Positions 10,719-22,680 are shown, counted from the stretch's first letter. The stretch is DNA of 64,000 bases from Harmothoe impar (GCA_947462335.1 OX381707.1:15529418-15593417); one strand, 5' to 3'. The notes: generated by a model from the letters alone, not told the origin. A program made the numbers and translations.

Positions 10719-13700
10719 ATGAAGTTGTACGCGTTGTCCATCTCCTACAAGGGGCCCCACAAGGCCAACAAGCTGACCGCCGCACACGACCTACAGTCAT
10801 TCGGCTACTTCCAAAGGGGAAGGTGAGTTACCGTAAATTCCCGCGTACTACCCGCGGGTTGTACGCGAACCAAACTCAGCTTTCATTTGATACCAGACAT
10901 GCCTATACAGGGTGCGGGTTATACGAGGGTTTTTATCACTATAGAACATTACTAAAATATGAATTTTTAGATCCAAAAACGGGTTATAGCATTCTCCTGA
11001 GTTGGGGGTGCGGGTTATACGCGAGATGCGGGTAGTACGCAGGAATTTACCGTACTACTTCTCAGATAAGCGACAAGTTTTAGATTTTTCCATGAGAAAT
11101 ATATATGACGAACGGTATTTAGTCTTGAGTTTTGAATTGATTTGACCTAATCTAGACTGGAGAGTCAGACATGATAGGTGTATAGGTCTACCCAAGATTT
11201 ACTGTTCCAATATTAAGCAACTGTGAACTGCATTGTAGAAAGTGGGGGGGGGGGGATTCTGTGTATATATACCTTTATAAGTATCCGTTCTGTTTCCTTT
11301 CAGCGTTAAAGAATTCATGGACTTTACGTGCAAGATTCTAGTAGAACGAACAGAAACCGCGCAGCGTGCGTCAGTCAAGGAGCAAGGTATTTGTCCAAAT
11401 TTGCCATAATAATTTCTCTATCAAATTATTTCCATTGGAGATGCTTTATGTGAACTACCGGTATGCCTGAAGTATGTTGGGGGAGTGGGGGTCGTGGTGA
11501 AAATTTGTAACGTAAAGTAGAGAATTAAGGGATATCTGATAGGACTGGCGTATCCATTGCCACCCTTTCCCCCATACCCCAAGGCCAATAGAGCCAAGAT
11601 TGTTGTAGCCGTATTTTCTATGTGATTCCTCTTACCGTACCATGAGTGTATTTATGTTCACGCTTTTGCAGATTATTTGTGCCATGTGTACGTACGTGCG
11701 GACAACCTGGCCGGTGTGCTTATGTCGGATCATGAATACCCACAACGAGTTGCCTTCACACTATTAAATAAGGTAAACTGGATTTTTTTGTATCTGTAAT
11801 GGTACTACGTATTTCTGGGAAGAAAATACTGAAATCCCAAGAATATGGTATTTGATTAAATCGGTCGAGCAGAACATTCTGTACTTACGGAGTACTATTT
11901 TTTTAACAACAGAGAGGTAGTTGATTATCATAATATATTATACCATCAAAATACTTACCCTATTCGACATAAATAGTGCACGGTACAAATAACAAATATT
12001 ATGAACGTTTGTACATTTCTAAATCCCCGCCCACCCTTTATTAAGCCCAGAGTATTTGGACTGGCCCCTCTCCGACTGTTGGTGGAGGGGCAGCAATTTG
12101 GGCTTCGAAATTGAGATATTTTATTTTTTATAGTTTAACTTTCGGCCAAGAAAGGCAGGGGGGGGGTGTCCAGCATCTCTCAGGGAAAGTGCACTATTTA
12201 GATAATATGTGGTGATTTACAGTGGTCACTGCTGCGTTCCCATACCGCATGGGGCTCCGGCCTGGGTGGGGCGCACTATCCACGCCGGGATCCCTCCGGG
12301 CCCGGCCCCTGGCCTGGTGTCAACTGCAGTTTCCCCTGCTTGCCCGGCCCGGACAAGCAGGTGTCACCACCGTCAGTGGCCTGCTATATAAGGCAGGCCT
12401 TCACCGGCCACTGGCAGTTCCCATTGAGAGCTCCACCTACGATGAGACTCACTGAGACCTCTTAGGTAGCAGCTACAGAAGACTCCACTGACAGGACCTT
12501 GGACTAGACTCTGCTCCCCAGATGACCATCCACCCATTGGGTAGAAGCAACCTGATCCAGCTTCTGTCATTCCATGTATGATGTCAATAGAACTACACTA
12601 AGTGTGGCCATAATCGTGATTCATCTATCTTCACAACGTGAATAAAGAAGGCTCTTTACAACTGTATTACCACCTGTGTTCATTCCTTTGGAAAGTAGCT
12701 GCAAGACATGTATACAATCCTTACAGTTCCCTTTTGCTCAGATACTTGGACGGTTCCCCGGCAGTCCCTAGACCTAGCCTATCCACCCAAGTATTGGGAT
12801 CACTACACATAGAATACTATAGTAATTTTTGACACATGACATTGAAAATGACAAGATTGAGCATCAGCTTTGAGTTGTTATCACTCCTGCTTTCCAGGTT
12901 TTGGATGAATTCTCAAGGAAATATGCCGCCCCTGAATGGCCAACTGGCTCAGAGTAAGAGGAACCTTTAATTGACTATTATCATTTTTTTGGAGTTTGTA
13001 TAGACGGTTTTAATCTAATATAGGAAACAAAGTAAGAAAATGCTAGCATAGAAAATATTATGTAAATCCTCTATACCTTTAAACTTGTGTATACATGTCA
13101 ATTATACACCACTGCTTGCCGTTTTAAAACTACTTGAAATGAACCTTTAAATGGTTGAAATATGTGTATTTTGCAGTTTGCCGTTTGCCCAGTGTGAAGA
13201 GTACCTAACCAAATATCAGGTAGGTAACGTTACCACTATACATATATATACCTCTCTATAATATAGCACGTTAAGGCCAGACAAAAAAAAAGAATTGGTC
13301 AATGTATTCCAAGCACCTTATTTTCAAATATTCTTTTTACCTCTTTATTCTCTTTACTCCCTCGGATCAACCCAAGATATTTGTTGGCGTGTTTTCAGTA
13401 AGAATCAAATAACTGTCAAGAGGCTGTGTAAAAAAGAACAAGAAAAAAACAAGTTGCTCGCTCCACCTTTTTCATGTATGAAATCCATTGACAAGTTTTC
13501 GTACGCTTTTCGTTTCGTTTTGCGTTTAGCACATGTACTAAAACATTGTATAGACCATCCAATAAAGACACCCTCTGTTTCTGTTTTAGAACCCTAAGGA
13601 GGCGGACGCCATGACAAAGTTACAATCAGATCTAGACGACACAAAGATTATCCTGGTAAGAATGCAGTCATATTCCTCCCTGATGAAAATGTTGAGAAAT

Positions 13701-15894
13701 CCTAAAAATATTCATGATATGTATTGATAGTTGATACATCTTCTATGATATATACAGATATAAACAAGAATGAAATCGGGCTCCCATTAGTGGAGTTTCT
13801 ATGGTAGAGTTTACCGAGCATATATTATTTGTTCGAAGAAAACATGAAACCCACTCACTAGCGTTTTTTACGGTTTAAGACGGATATTTTTGGGCTTTAA
13901 TTTTCCTATCAGGCGGACTGTGGAAAGCGTGTAGCACAATAGCAATCATCATTCCTTATAACAAGCATTTATTTCCAGGGCCTGATTTATATTTATTACC
14001 TTTATTTTAAAATTACATTTCTGTGTCTAGCATGAGACTATTGAGGCTGTGTTACAACGTGGTGAGAAACTAGACGATCTGGTTGACAAATCGGAAGGAC
14101 TTAGCATGCAATCAAAGACATTTTACAAAACTGTAAGTATAAGCCGTGTTAATAATATGATGCTTATTCCCCCCGTACTAATATCTTATCTCTGCCCCAA
14201 CCCGCTTATTAGCACGGCACAATTGAGAGCATCTTGGACAGAGGAGAAAAGTTGGATGATCTTGTAGGGAAGTCAGAGGATCTCAGCGCCTCTTCTAAAA
14301 CGTTTTACAAGACTGTGAGTCACTTTAAATGCCTTTAAGGGCCGTATAGCGCTATGCGGCCCTTAAAGGGTTATCCCTTGTCTCTGTGTCTTGTACCGTG
14401 CCCTGTCGTTATGTAGATAGTAGATGCATTTCTTGTAGCAAATACAATGTTAGTTAGTTTGTGCAAACGCCTGTTTTTCAGCAAAAAAGCCTGCATATTT
14501 CTATTCATGAAAGGGTACGCGCACGAATCATTCCAACTCGTTGACAGGGGCAAATACTTTTCCCCCTCGTGAAAAACAACGATACCACCAAATTGGAACA
14601 CTGCCCCCACTGAAAAGAATGAAAAGTAATTTCTGCCCATGCGAAGATTCGTGATTTATCATTTACATGTTTCCCCCACTTTTTTTACCCCCATGGTATC
14701 TAGCTGTGTTACCCAAAACATCTTTTCTTGTCGTAAGCTTGCGTTGTTATTGTCTTGAAAATGTCTTAATTAACTTTACTGTTAGACTATATCATGAAAC
14801 ATGATAGACGATTAGCTCTGTATTATGTTGGTAATCTATGACAAAATTAACAATTGTTATGGCCCAACAAATTATATGCCAATTCCCAGGTACTCCCCCT
14901 GATTTCAAAAATCCTTCCAAGACTCCGATATTAGTAATAGATTCGTATTTCGCATGTTATGTCCACGTTATATCCTTGACTGTCTGTTGTATGAAATAAT
15001 GCATCCCTAAACCAAACCCAGATATCTCCTGCTATTTACAGTACTAGAACTAGAATTTGGAGTGAAATGCATTTATTGGATTTTGCATGATAGGGCCAGA
15101 CCAAAAAAAAAAGTTGGTCAATGGATTTCGCGCACCTTATTTTCGGAAATGGAAATTTTTTTTGTCAATGGATTTCGGTCGCTTCTTTTTTTTCAAAATT
15201 GAGAATTCTTTTTTTTTTTCAAATTTTTCTCCCAGTATGCCCCTAGATCAACCAATAACTTTTTCTGTTAGGGATCCACTAAGAACTTTTGTCAAAGGGT
15301 GGGTAAAAATTTTTTAAAAAAAAGTCGCAGGTGTGGATCCCTGTTAGATGGTCATGGTCCAGTGAAGAAGGACAACCTTGACCCTGACCTGGGGCATACA
15401 GAGCCAGCAGGCCAGGTAGGCTTAGTATAAACCTAAGTAAACATATATAACCAACTATGACCAACATACCGGTAGCATTATACTTATATAATTATGGGGT
15501 AATTATATACACAGAAAAGTGAAATCTATTGACCAACTTTTTTTTTGGTGTTGTAAGTCCAGCAGCGCCATGGATATGATCACCCATCTCCTAAATGCTG
15601 TACTGAGTATTAGAAATAGTGTTTGTAGTGATTTAATCAGATCTGATAAATCAAAGTACATTTTCTTCACACATAATTGATGCATTAAATGATGTGTCTA
15701 AAAAATAATAGCAATTTGATCACTTTTAACATGCCAACCGATATACTTGGTATACAGATTACCAAAGTCCATCTAGACCAATGACTAATATCTATCTCTG
15801 CGCATTATCGTAAATCACCCTCTGGTATGCTCAATGGAAATATTTCAAACTATTTCAGGCAAAAAAGACAAATCAGTGTTGCGTCATTCTGTGA
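10719..15894 (+). CDS. YKT6: Synaptobrevin homolog YKT6 (R-SNARE, longin type)
   Basis: Exons: 10719-10822, 11304-11386, 11672-11772, 12898-12953, 13177-13219, 13590-13655, then either 14031-14132 (7a) or 14213-14314 (7b), and 15859-15894. All junctions are GT-AG and the phases join. With one version of exon 7 the protein is 196 residues, the usual YKT6 length. It starts [12 protein letters not shown] and has the longin domain over residues 1 to about 130 ([22 protein letters not shown]). An R-SNARE motif follows, with zero-layer Arg in [10 protein letters not shown]. It ends NQCCVIL: an upstream Cys for palmitoylation and a CVIL prenylation box. YKT6 is a lipid-anchored SNARE acting in ER-Golgi, endosomal and autophagosome-lysosome fusion, and it folds back on its longin domain in the cytosol. 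The odd points are the duplicated exon 7 and a Leu-ending CAAX box. There is no competing interpretation for the family. Confidence 0.93.
10828..11054. mobile_element. MITE abutting the YKT6 exon 1 splice donor
   Basis: Arms TACCGTAAATTCCCGCGTAC and GTACGCAGGAATTTACCGTA, with inner GTACTACCCGC / GCGGGTAGTAC. It begins five bases after the exon 1 end, inside or next to the donor GTGAGT. A diverged relative lies at 21729-21955. Confidence 0.65.
12208..12809 (+). mobile_element. Probable solo LTR of a retrotransposon
   Basis: A GC-rich block in an AT-rich intron (YKT6 intron 3) that looks like an LTR promoter: TATATAAGG at 12385-12393, then 250 nt further AATAAA at 12641-12646 in the same direction. 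It starts TGTGGTGATT and can end at a CA near 12807. I found no clear target duplication, so the borders are approximate. No internal retrotransposon sequence follows, so if it is an LTR it is solo. It lies in the same direction as YKT6. Confidence 0.45.
13273..13515. mobile_element. MITE, family C
   Basis: GGCCAGACAAAAAAAAAGAA followed by TTGGTCAATG at the left. GAAATCCATTGACAAG lies at the inner right end with its outermost bases lost. It occupies YKT6 intron 5. Confidence 0.6.
14031..14132 (+). other. YKT6: YKT6 exon 7a (alternative SNARE-core exon)
   Basis: 102 bp, phase 0 at both ends, 34 codons, acceptor GTCTAG, donor GTAAGT. It encodes [18 protein letters not shown] and then [16 protein letters not shown]. 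This is the half of the R-SNARE motif with the zero-layer Arg and the following hydrophobic layers. It is slightly closer to the vertebrate form at its end than exon 7b. Confidence 0.9.
14213..14314 (+). other. YKT6: YKT6 exon 7b (tandem duplicate of 7a)
   Basis: Also 102 bp and phase 0, acceptor TATTAG, donor GTGAGT. It encodes [18 protein letters not shown] and then [16 protein letters not shown]. Eight of 34 residues differ from 7a; the zero-layer Arg and the hydrophobic heptad positions are kept. Only an 80-nt intron separates the two, so inclusion of one may hinder the other. Confidence 0.88.
14325..14371. repeat. Family A, ends-only deletion derivative
   Basis: CCTTTAAGGGCCGTATAGCG followed directly by CTATGCGGCCCTTAAAGG. 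The two outer ends of the family are joined with the whole core missing, giving a small hairpin just after exon 7b of YKT6. Confidence 0.6.
15090..15555. mobile_element. MITE, family C, with further insertion
   Basis: GGGCCAGACCAAAAAAAAAA, then AGTTGGTCAATGGATTTCGC at the left. The inverse GAAATCTATTGACCAACTTT lies at about 15525. The distance is larger than in the other copies, so extra sequence lies inside. YKT6 last intron. Confidence 0.55.
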
Positions 15895-16900
15895 TCGTCC
15901 TTCGCTGCCAAGACACTTTTATAGGAGGCTAATGGTCAGTAACGACACCCCCCGCCCGAACAGTCTCCGCTTCCCACGTCTCGCACGCCGACCACCCGCG
16001 GGCTACATCCACACACCTTGATACTTCACAACAGCTCTATCAATATTAGCAATATGACGTTATAAATTGACAAGATTTCTTTCCTTATTTTTAAATAATC
16101 AGTTAAATGAGGAGAGAGGCCGGTAATATTTTAACGTCGGTCTGCCTGGATGCCACCATTTTAAGTTTTCTAGTGCATCATGTTTCATTGTGTTGTCATG
16201 GCAACTTAGCCAGAAAACATTGCAAATCCAGACGGAGTCTAGTGTAGAAAGGAAAGCCTATCCATGTATGAACATGAAATAATTATAGTCTCACAAATGT
16301 ATCATTTTAGTTATTGACACAGGTAGCTTTGCTACCAGTGTCTTATACGACGCCTTGGTGAGACACCCTGCTGAGAAAAGAAAAAAAAATTTCATTGATT
16401 ATTTTTGGGGTGAAAAATTTGGCTGAGGTAAAATTTTTGCCCTATAGCCTAAAGTTCAACATTTTTCCTTTTCTATGATATAAAAATCATCCATTTCTAT
16501 CGACTGGTTGTCCCCTAAAAAATTGAACAAAAAATACCTATAAAAAAATGAGCCTACTTTTCAGCACTGTAGACAAACATGAATGTACTAGAATAGACTT
16601 TATGTCCTTTTTTGCAGTAGTAGTTAATTCAATATAAACATAGATTTCTCGTGGGGTAAGACACTTTTTTTAAGACCAAAAGTTCGATAAAAGAGGGCAC
16701 TGTCTATTCCCGTGGACAAAAAGAGGACGCGCAGTACATAAATTACTGCATTCTTTGTCAAACAAAGAGTGGCACCACTGGTACTTCTCGTACTGCGCGA
16801 GATCTCAACGTGTGCAGACGAAATCGTACCACCCATATCTTCGCCGTTTTCTTCCGATCGACTCGCTTTTTGATAGCGACAGAAGGCGGTACATGCCCGC
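15895..16900. other. YKT6 3' flank, no further gene
   Basis: Contains the presumed YKT6 3' UTR. I see no well-placed AATAAA. The minus frame 16624-17052 (142 codons) is composed in part of a CACCCACACC repeat and is not a gene. Confidence 0.5.
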
Positions 16901-16907
16901 AGCCTGC

Positions 16908-16988
16908 AACTGTCGCCCACACCCACCTGCACACCCACAGCCACCTGCTCTCCCACACCCACCTGCTCACCCACACCCACCTGCTGGC
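16908..16988. repeat. CACCCACACCCACCTGCT minisatellite
   Basis: Imperfect units CACCCACACCCACCTGCT repeated about four times. Confidence 0.8.
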
Positions 16989-17167
16989 CTAAAATGGAAT
17001 AACATACATGTATGACACATGACTTGAGGGTACCTTTTAACAAGGAATTCATTTCTGATGCCAGAATTGACCAATGAATGATTATAAGAGAGTACTGTAT
17101 CTAAGTACATGATAAGCACTCACCAGCAGGACCCAGATTCAGGATAGGGTTGGGGTTGGGACATGAG

Positions 17168-17448
17168 TTGTACAAATTCACTATCACACATATTACACTC
17201 ACACATATTGCACTCACACATATTACACTCACATATATTACACTACACACATTGCACTCACACATATTACACTCACATATAACACTACACACATATTACA
17301 CTCACACATATTACACTACACACATATTACACTACACACATGACACTTACACATATTACACTCACACATATTACACTCACACATATTACACTACACACAT
17401 ATTACACTCACACATATTACACTCACACATATTACACTCACACATAAG
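17168..17448. repeat. 15-bp minisatellite, ACACTCACACATATT unit
   Basis: About 18 units of ACACTCACACATATT, with some units lacking TC. It creates long artificial frames on both strands. Confidence 0.9.
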
Positions 17449-17867
17449 TATGTTTATCCAATGAAAAACAAATACCTGTGTCTTTTGTGATTAGGATCAC
17501 ACGTTAGATTTTATTCACTTTTGGGAGGATTTTAAGTGACGTTAAGAGACAGTATGTGACACAAATCGTGTTTGGATTTAAGTAGAACCTCCTTTTTTGT
17601 TGGTTTATAAAGAAGGATCCATTCCAACTTTGCATTGTCCCATTAATGTGTATGAATATAGAATGGAAAACAACTAGAAGTTAGTAAAAGAGTGATGTTA
17701 TGTCAAAATGAAATATTTCTGTTTATTATTTATTCCTGGTATTAACAATTTAGATACCAGTGCCAGGTACTGGGTTTATGAAGCATATATGGATTGAGAC
17801 TGCTGTTATTGTATTCTATCACACTGTGCACTACACAACTGACCATAGTCATGTCTATGCTGTTACA

Positions 17868-18192
17868 GGGCCGCATAGTGCTTAAATGTGGTATAAGAAA
17901 AAAGAAAAAAAGGTGTACAGTACATCAAAGCGCTGTTTGGCCCTTTATCCTTTAAGGACGCATGTCGCTAAAAGATTACATTTCTCGTCATGATGCACCA
18001 ATGCATACCCGGCAAGTAATTTGCCAGTGCTGCATAGGTGCATCATACCGACCCTTCCGCAGTGTCTGAACTTCATAAGATCGGTATGATGCTTGAATGC
18101 AGCATTGGCGAGTTACTTGCAAGAGCTGCATTCATGCATCATCACGACCTAGGGTATGATGCATTAATGCATCATACCGTCCTTAAAGGTTT
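17868..18192. repeat. Family A foldback repeats, composite
   Basis: GGCCGCATAGTGCTTAAATG starts it and CATACCGTCCTTAAAGG ends it. Inside are a left end CCTTTAAGGACGCATG at about 17950 and two core palindromes (AAGTAATTTGCCAGTGCTGC, GGCGAGTTACTTGCAAGAGC). Confidence 0.65.
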
Positions 18193-18194
18193 AA

Positions 18195-20079
18195 ATGGTT
18201 AGTAATTATTAGATAGAATGAGTACATCCTGTATATAACTGGCAGCCAATAATAGGGTGACTACCACTCCTCTTGATTCTTCACTCAAAGTCTGAATAAC
18301 AATGGATTATGTGAAGGCATGTTTAAACTTTGTTATTCATTTCATATGATTTCTGTCCACTATGTTATAAATGTATCCTTATACACCTTTAATGCGATTT
18401 AGTTTGGAGAATTATGGCCAGAAAGTTATAGTTTTGGTATAAATTGAGCTATGATACTGTCTCAACGATACCCTCGCTAAATACATATAGCAACCGACCC
18501 ATCCCGATAATATAGAAATTTGGTATATCATTATCCGACCGGCGTCTCCCAGCCTCTGCCAACTGGCGCAAACAATCAGCTGTGGACGGGCGCTCACCAC
18601 TGAACAAGTGCTATAATCAGTTTGTCTGAATGATCAAGCTTACATTCCTGTAATATGAGGCACTTCTATGTGGTACAGAATGCTTTTCTAATTTGGGGTC
18701 ATCGCCACCGTGATATTGTAGCAATCCTCAAAAATAAAACGTTCAAAATATCAAAATTATTATTAGAAACACTGGTTGAACATCAGCGTCACCAAAGTTC
18801 TGCCTCCTGTAGAGATGCCACTTTATCGCATTTATATGTAGAATTAAGAGAATTTCCTGTAAAAAGTTGACCAAAATTGTAAGATACCCTGCTTTTGTTG
18901 ACCAGTAAGTGCGATTTCTGACCCACTTGTTATTTTGTTAGATATAATTTTGTCTGAGCGTAGAATATGGCGGCGACAGGATCATGATTTAAACGACTGA
19001 ATGCGTGAGAATGTTTAGAGCAGTTGAACATGTCGGTAACGGTGATCCTCGATGTGTCCGTGCCTTCCATGACGGCCAATAGCACGTAATTGGGTACAGA
19101 GAGGGTCCACGTGAAGACCGATCAGGGTTGTCACATGTTTTAGCGTCATAATGCATGCACTGATCCTTTCTCGGTCCTTTATTTATTTTAGAAAAACCTA
19201 CAATTCAGCAGGGATGCCACTTCTAGTGCTTTTGCAGAAGTTCCTATCTTTTCACTGGAAGTTCTGTATCAATTTCTGTCAATTCTCTACAGAAAATTGA
19301 TAAAAAATCTTAAGATTTCATACTTATTTTGCTACCTAGGAGCGGCATCTTTGCCTAACTTGATTGTAGGTAATTCTAGAATAGGATGTAAAATTTGGTA
19401 TGTTGCGCAATTACCGTGTTCGACATAGTGTGCGCTTTAAAAAATTGTTACTCACGTTTTAGTGGTGAAAACTTTAATCAGCTCAAAAAAACAACTACGG
19501 TAGTTTTTTCTATTTTAGAAAATGGCCCAATAAGGGGGAGCACTTTTCAAGTCGGATGCGGTATAATCAGGCTCGACTCGCTGCGAAAAATATGGCGCAT
19601 TTCGTGATAAGATCAGTTTAATATAATCAAAACAAATTTTGATTTCCCACATAATTGATATTATGTATAAATTTCATTGTATTTAGGTCTGTACTATTAT
19701 TGTGTATCCAACATACTATTCACTGAGTTAGTAGTAAGTGTATATTTTATCAGGATTTCAACTTTACCAACTGGTGGCCTGTTTCTGTGATCATCTTACA
19801 TATTATGTACTAGATTACCTATGTACCTTGTGTATATAAACTAAAGGGGAAAAAACTGAATAAGAAAAATAAATGAACTGGTCTTGAATTTAACTTACCA
19901 AAGATATATTTTCCTCACTTTGAATTTGTCCTCAGAATTAAGTTTTATACAATTTTCTGTAGTGGAATTTTCTTCAATTTTGCCATTTATCATCTTATAG
20001 TTGATATTAAGGTTTATTGTCTAAGAAATGGATCACTAACTTTAAGTTGTCATATTTAGAAATGTGGAGTGTGTAGAAC
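18195..20079. other. No gene recognised
   Basis: AT-rich DNA. GTAGAGATGCCACTT at 18810 and CAGGGATGCCACTT at 19207 are related short segments, probably transposon ends. The reading frames are short and unconvincing. Confidence 0.5.
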
Positions 20080-20082
20080 TAA

Positions 20083-20387
20083 GGCCAAAAAAACAAAAGG
20101 TGTGTTTCAGGTTACCCGACCCTACCTAGCAAAGCAGGGCCGACCCTAGAAATTTTTATGCAATTTTGAAAAAAAAAAAAAAAATTGGGGGGGGGCTATT
20201 TAAGGGTTGATCTGATAGTTCAAGAGTCGAGGCGGTCGTCGGCAGTCGGCATTGTTGGTCGTGAGTCGATTCCTGGGTACTTTTCAGGCTAAAGTAAAAA
20301 AAAAATTTAAAATAAAAAGAAATCCGACCTACCTACCCTAGATTTTTAGACCATGTTACCTGAAACACAACCTTTTTTTTTTTGGCC
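20083..20387. mobile_element. MITE, family B, TAA duplication
   Basis: Ends GGCCAAAAAAACAAAAGGTG and AACCTTTTTTTTTTTGGCC. TAA at 20080-20082 and 20388-20390. An internal G-run and a GTCGGCAGTCGGC stretch are unique to this copy. Confidence 0.75.
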
Positions 20388-20484
20388 TAAGTTAGGTGGA
20401 GGCGTTCAGCAAAGTGAAATAAATGCACAATATTCTCTTCAGTAAAAATGATCTAAATGGTTTCCATCAGGTGATATTCATCAG

Positions 20485-20602
20485 CCCTTTAAGACTAATG
20501 CTTTTAATGTGCTTTTTCATCATGATCCATGAATGCAGCCCTGGCGAGTAACTCGCCAGTGATGCATCTTGCGGAACTGAAAATGTCATTCATAAAGGGT
20601 GG
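20485..20602. repeat. Family A foldback repeat
   Basis: CCTTTAAGACTAATGC, then the core GCAGCCCTGGCGAGTAACTC and CGCCAGTGATGCATC. The right end is decayed. Confidence 0.6.
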
Positions 20603-21275
20603 GCAACAATTCCAGGCATGAATAGCACAGCAATATTTTATGAAAATGGAACCAATATATACACATGTTAGTACGTGTATACTTTAATTTCTTAGGCAAT
20701 ACAGTATAGGATTTCTGTGAGTGTATATTTGTGGAGAGGTAGGCATGTACAAATATATGCGGCAAATCCCTGCATACAACCCCAGCTGTTCTATTGTTTT
20801 TTGGGGTTCTTTTATCTTAAAATTGCGAGTCGGCTTAAAAATATGAGGTAAATTCTTCAATGAATTGAATTCTAAAGGGACCCTCACTGTAGCTCCATGA
20901 ATCAAGTTGAAGAAATTTTAAGAATTTCCTTGAAGCTCTAATGAAAGATGGGCTTGTATGCCGGGTTTTACCGTACAGCGTGTTAACTTGTAGGATAGAA
21001 TCATGGTGTCCAAAGTACTAGGTAGGTAGAGTAGTGTTGTGCAAAGCTTAGAGAAGGAAGCATCAACCATGTGAAATGTGATAAGTTGGGTGTATTATAC
21101 GTGACAAATATGGCGACTGTTCCCCGCCTCGACACCAAACTATAGGTGGGATGTATGATAGTCTGACCTAGAAGAACCTATTAGTATTATTGAACGACAA
21201 TAGACATGGGTGTCACAACTGAACTGCATAGGTGTGGCTGCGCTATATGAAAGAACACGCTTTGATTTTTCACCC

Positions 21276-21425
21276 CTTTAAGGAGTAACACGACATTTGT
21301 CATCATGGTGCACCAATGTAGTGCTGGCGAGTAACTCGCTGGAATTACATCGTCGCGTCATACCAACCCTGCGGGAGTGTATCAACCCAGCAGGGTCGGT
21401 ACCTATGTTTCATGAGGGTTTAAAA
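21276..21425. repeat. Family A foldback repeat
   Basis: CCCCTTTAAGGAGTAACACG at the left, core GCTGGCGAGTAACTCGCTGG, then a GACCCTGC...GCAGGGTCGG inner pair. Confidence 0.65.
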
Positions 21426-21728
21426 AAGTAATCGCTCCTATGCGTTGAATTAAGAGGCTCCAAATCTGTATCTTGATATAAAATACATTTACTTTACTGG
21501 GTCTGCACCAAAGAGTGCTAGATTCAAGATGGGCATATGACTATTTTAGCAGTTCAACCAGTTTTCCACCATCTTTGATTTCGCTGGTTAGGAGAGATAA
21601 GCACTGATAAGAGCTGTCAGGACAGGTACCATGCATGCTGTGGTACCGAGGGAGCTATCTGATTGGTCTAGTCTAGAATCCCGTATGAAATGAGTAGTGC
21701 GTAAATAGAGTATCAAACACATTTAGAA

Positions 21729-21955
21729 CCGTAAACCCTTGCATATTACCCGCAGTTATAAGCGAGCCGTATCTCTAGTGCAGGGCATACAATATTCAAA
21801 AGTCTAAATACCGGTAATACAAGGGTTTTAGAATTACGGTACAAGTACAGTACTAAAATAGCAATTTTCAGACCCCAGGTGCGGGTTATCCAATCCAGGT
21901 GCTGGTAATACGCAATATGCGGGTAATATGCAGGAAATTACGGTAAATTAGGACA
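21729..21955. mobile_element. MITE related to the one in YKT6 intron 1
   Basis: Left ACCGTAAACCCTTGCATATT with ACCCGCAG. Right GCGGGTAATATGCAGGAAAT with TACGGTAAA. Same design as 10828-11054. Confidence 0.6.
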
Positions 21956-22189
21956 ATCATCCGAAGGTTTAACTGTGGCAAATGTGGCTTCTGTGTGGAT
22001 TGTACCCGTGGTATACTGGTTACGTAGGTCCTTATAAATAGAATTACTTCCATGCAGAACGCCAATCAATAATTGTGCTTTCCAATTAATTTAAGGAGCA
22101 TGTTTAAAAACGATTATATTTATTGAATCACAAGGTCGAACCCGTAGCTGATACCCTTTAGTTGTCTGTGTACGCGTGTGGTAATTACG

Positions 22190-22383
22190 TTAACCCTTTA
22201 AGGGCTGCTGAGTGTTTTAATGCGCTATGCCCTTTGGACGTTAAGATGCATTCATGTCTCATGCAGACCCTACATGGTTCATACTCCTGAAGGGTCGGCA
22301 TGATGCACAGTGACTTACCGATACTGTGTTGGTGCATCATGACAGCAACTTTTGCTTTAAGGCAACACGCCGTCCTTCGACCA
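22190..22383. repeat. Family A foldback repeat
   Basis: AACCCTTTAAGGGCTGCTGA at the left and a GACCCTACATGG...GGGTCGGC inner pair. The right end has been replaced by the family C element that starts at 22377. Confidence 0.6.
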
Positions 22384-22680
22384 CACCAAAAAAAAAGTTG
22401 GTCAATGGATTTCACTTTTTTTTTAATGGTGCAAGCGAGCGAAAAAATAATCATTTTCTTTTAAGATTTTTTTTTGTCAATGGATTTTGTCGGTGGAAAA
22501 GTGGAGGGAGCGACAATTTTTTTCCACCCAGCCTGCGACAAAAGTTCGTAGTGGACCCCTAACTTATTGGTTGATCTGGGGGAATTACTGGAAGATTTTT
22601 TTTTCAAAAAAAAAAAAGAATTCCATTTCCGAAAATAAGTTATGCGAAATCCATTGACCAACTTTTTTTTTGGTCTGGCC
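22377..22680. mobile_element. MITE, family C
   Basis: Left CGACCACACCAAAAAAAAAG, then TTGGTCAATGGATTTC. Right GAAATCCATTGACCAACTTT, then TTTTTGGTCTGGCC, followed by TTA. The best paired copy of the family. Confidence 0.65.

Noticed and set aside
16624..17052. 142-codon minus-strand frame
   Set aside because: Part is a CACCCACACC repeat read backwards (VGVGEQVGVG), the rest is random; no family match or splice context.
17150..17464. Long plus-strand frame rich in Thr/His/Leu
   Set aside because: It is produced entirely by the 15-bp minisatellite.
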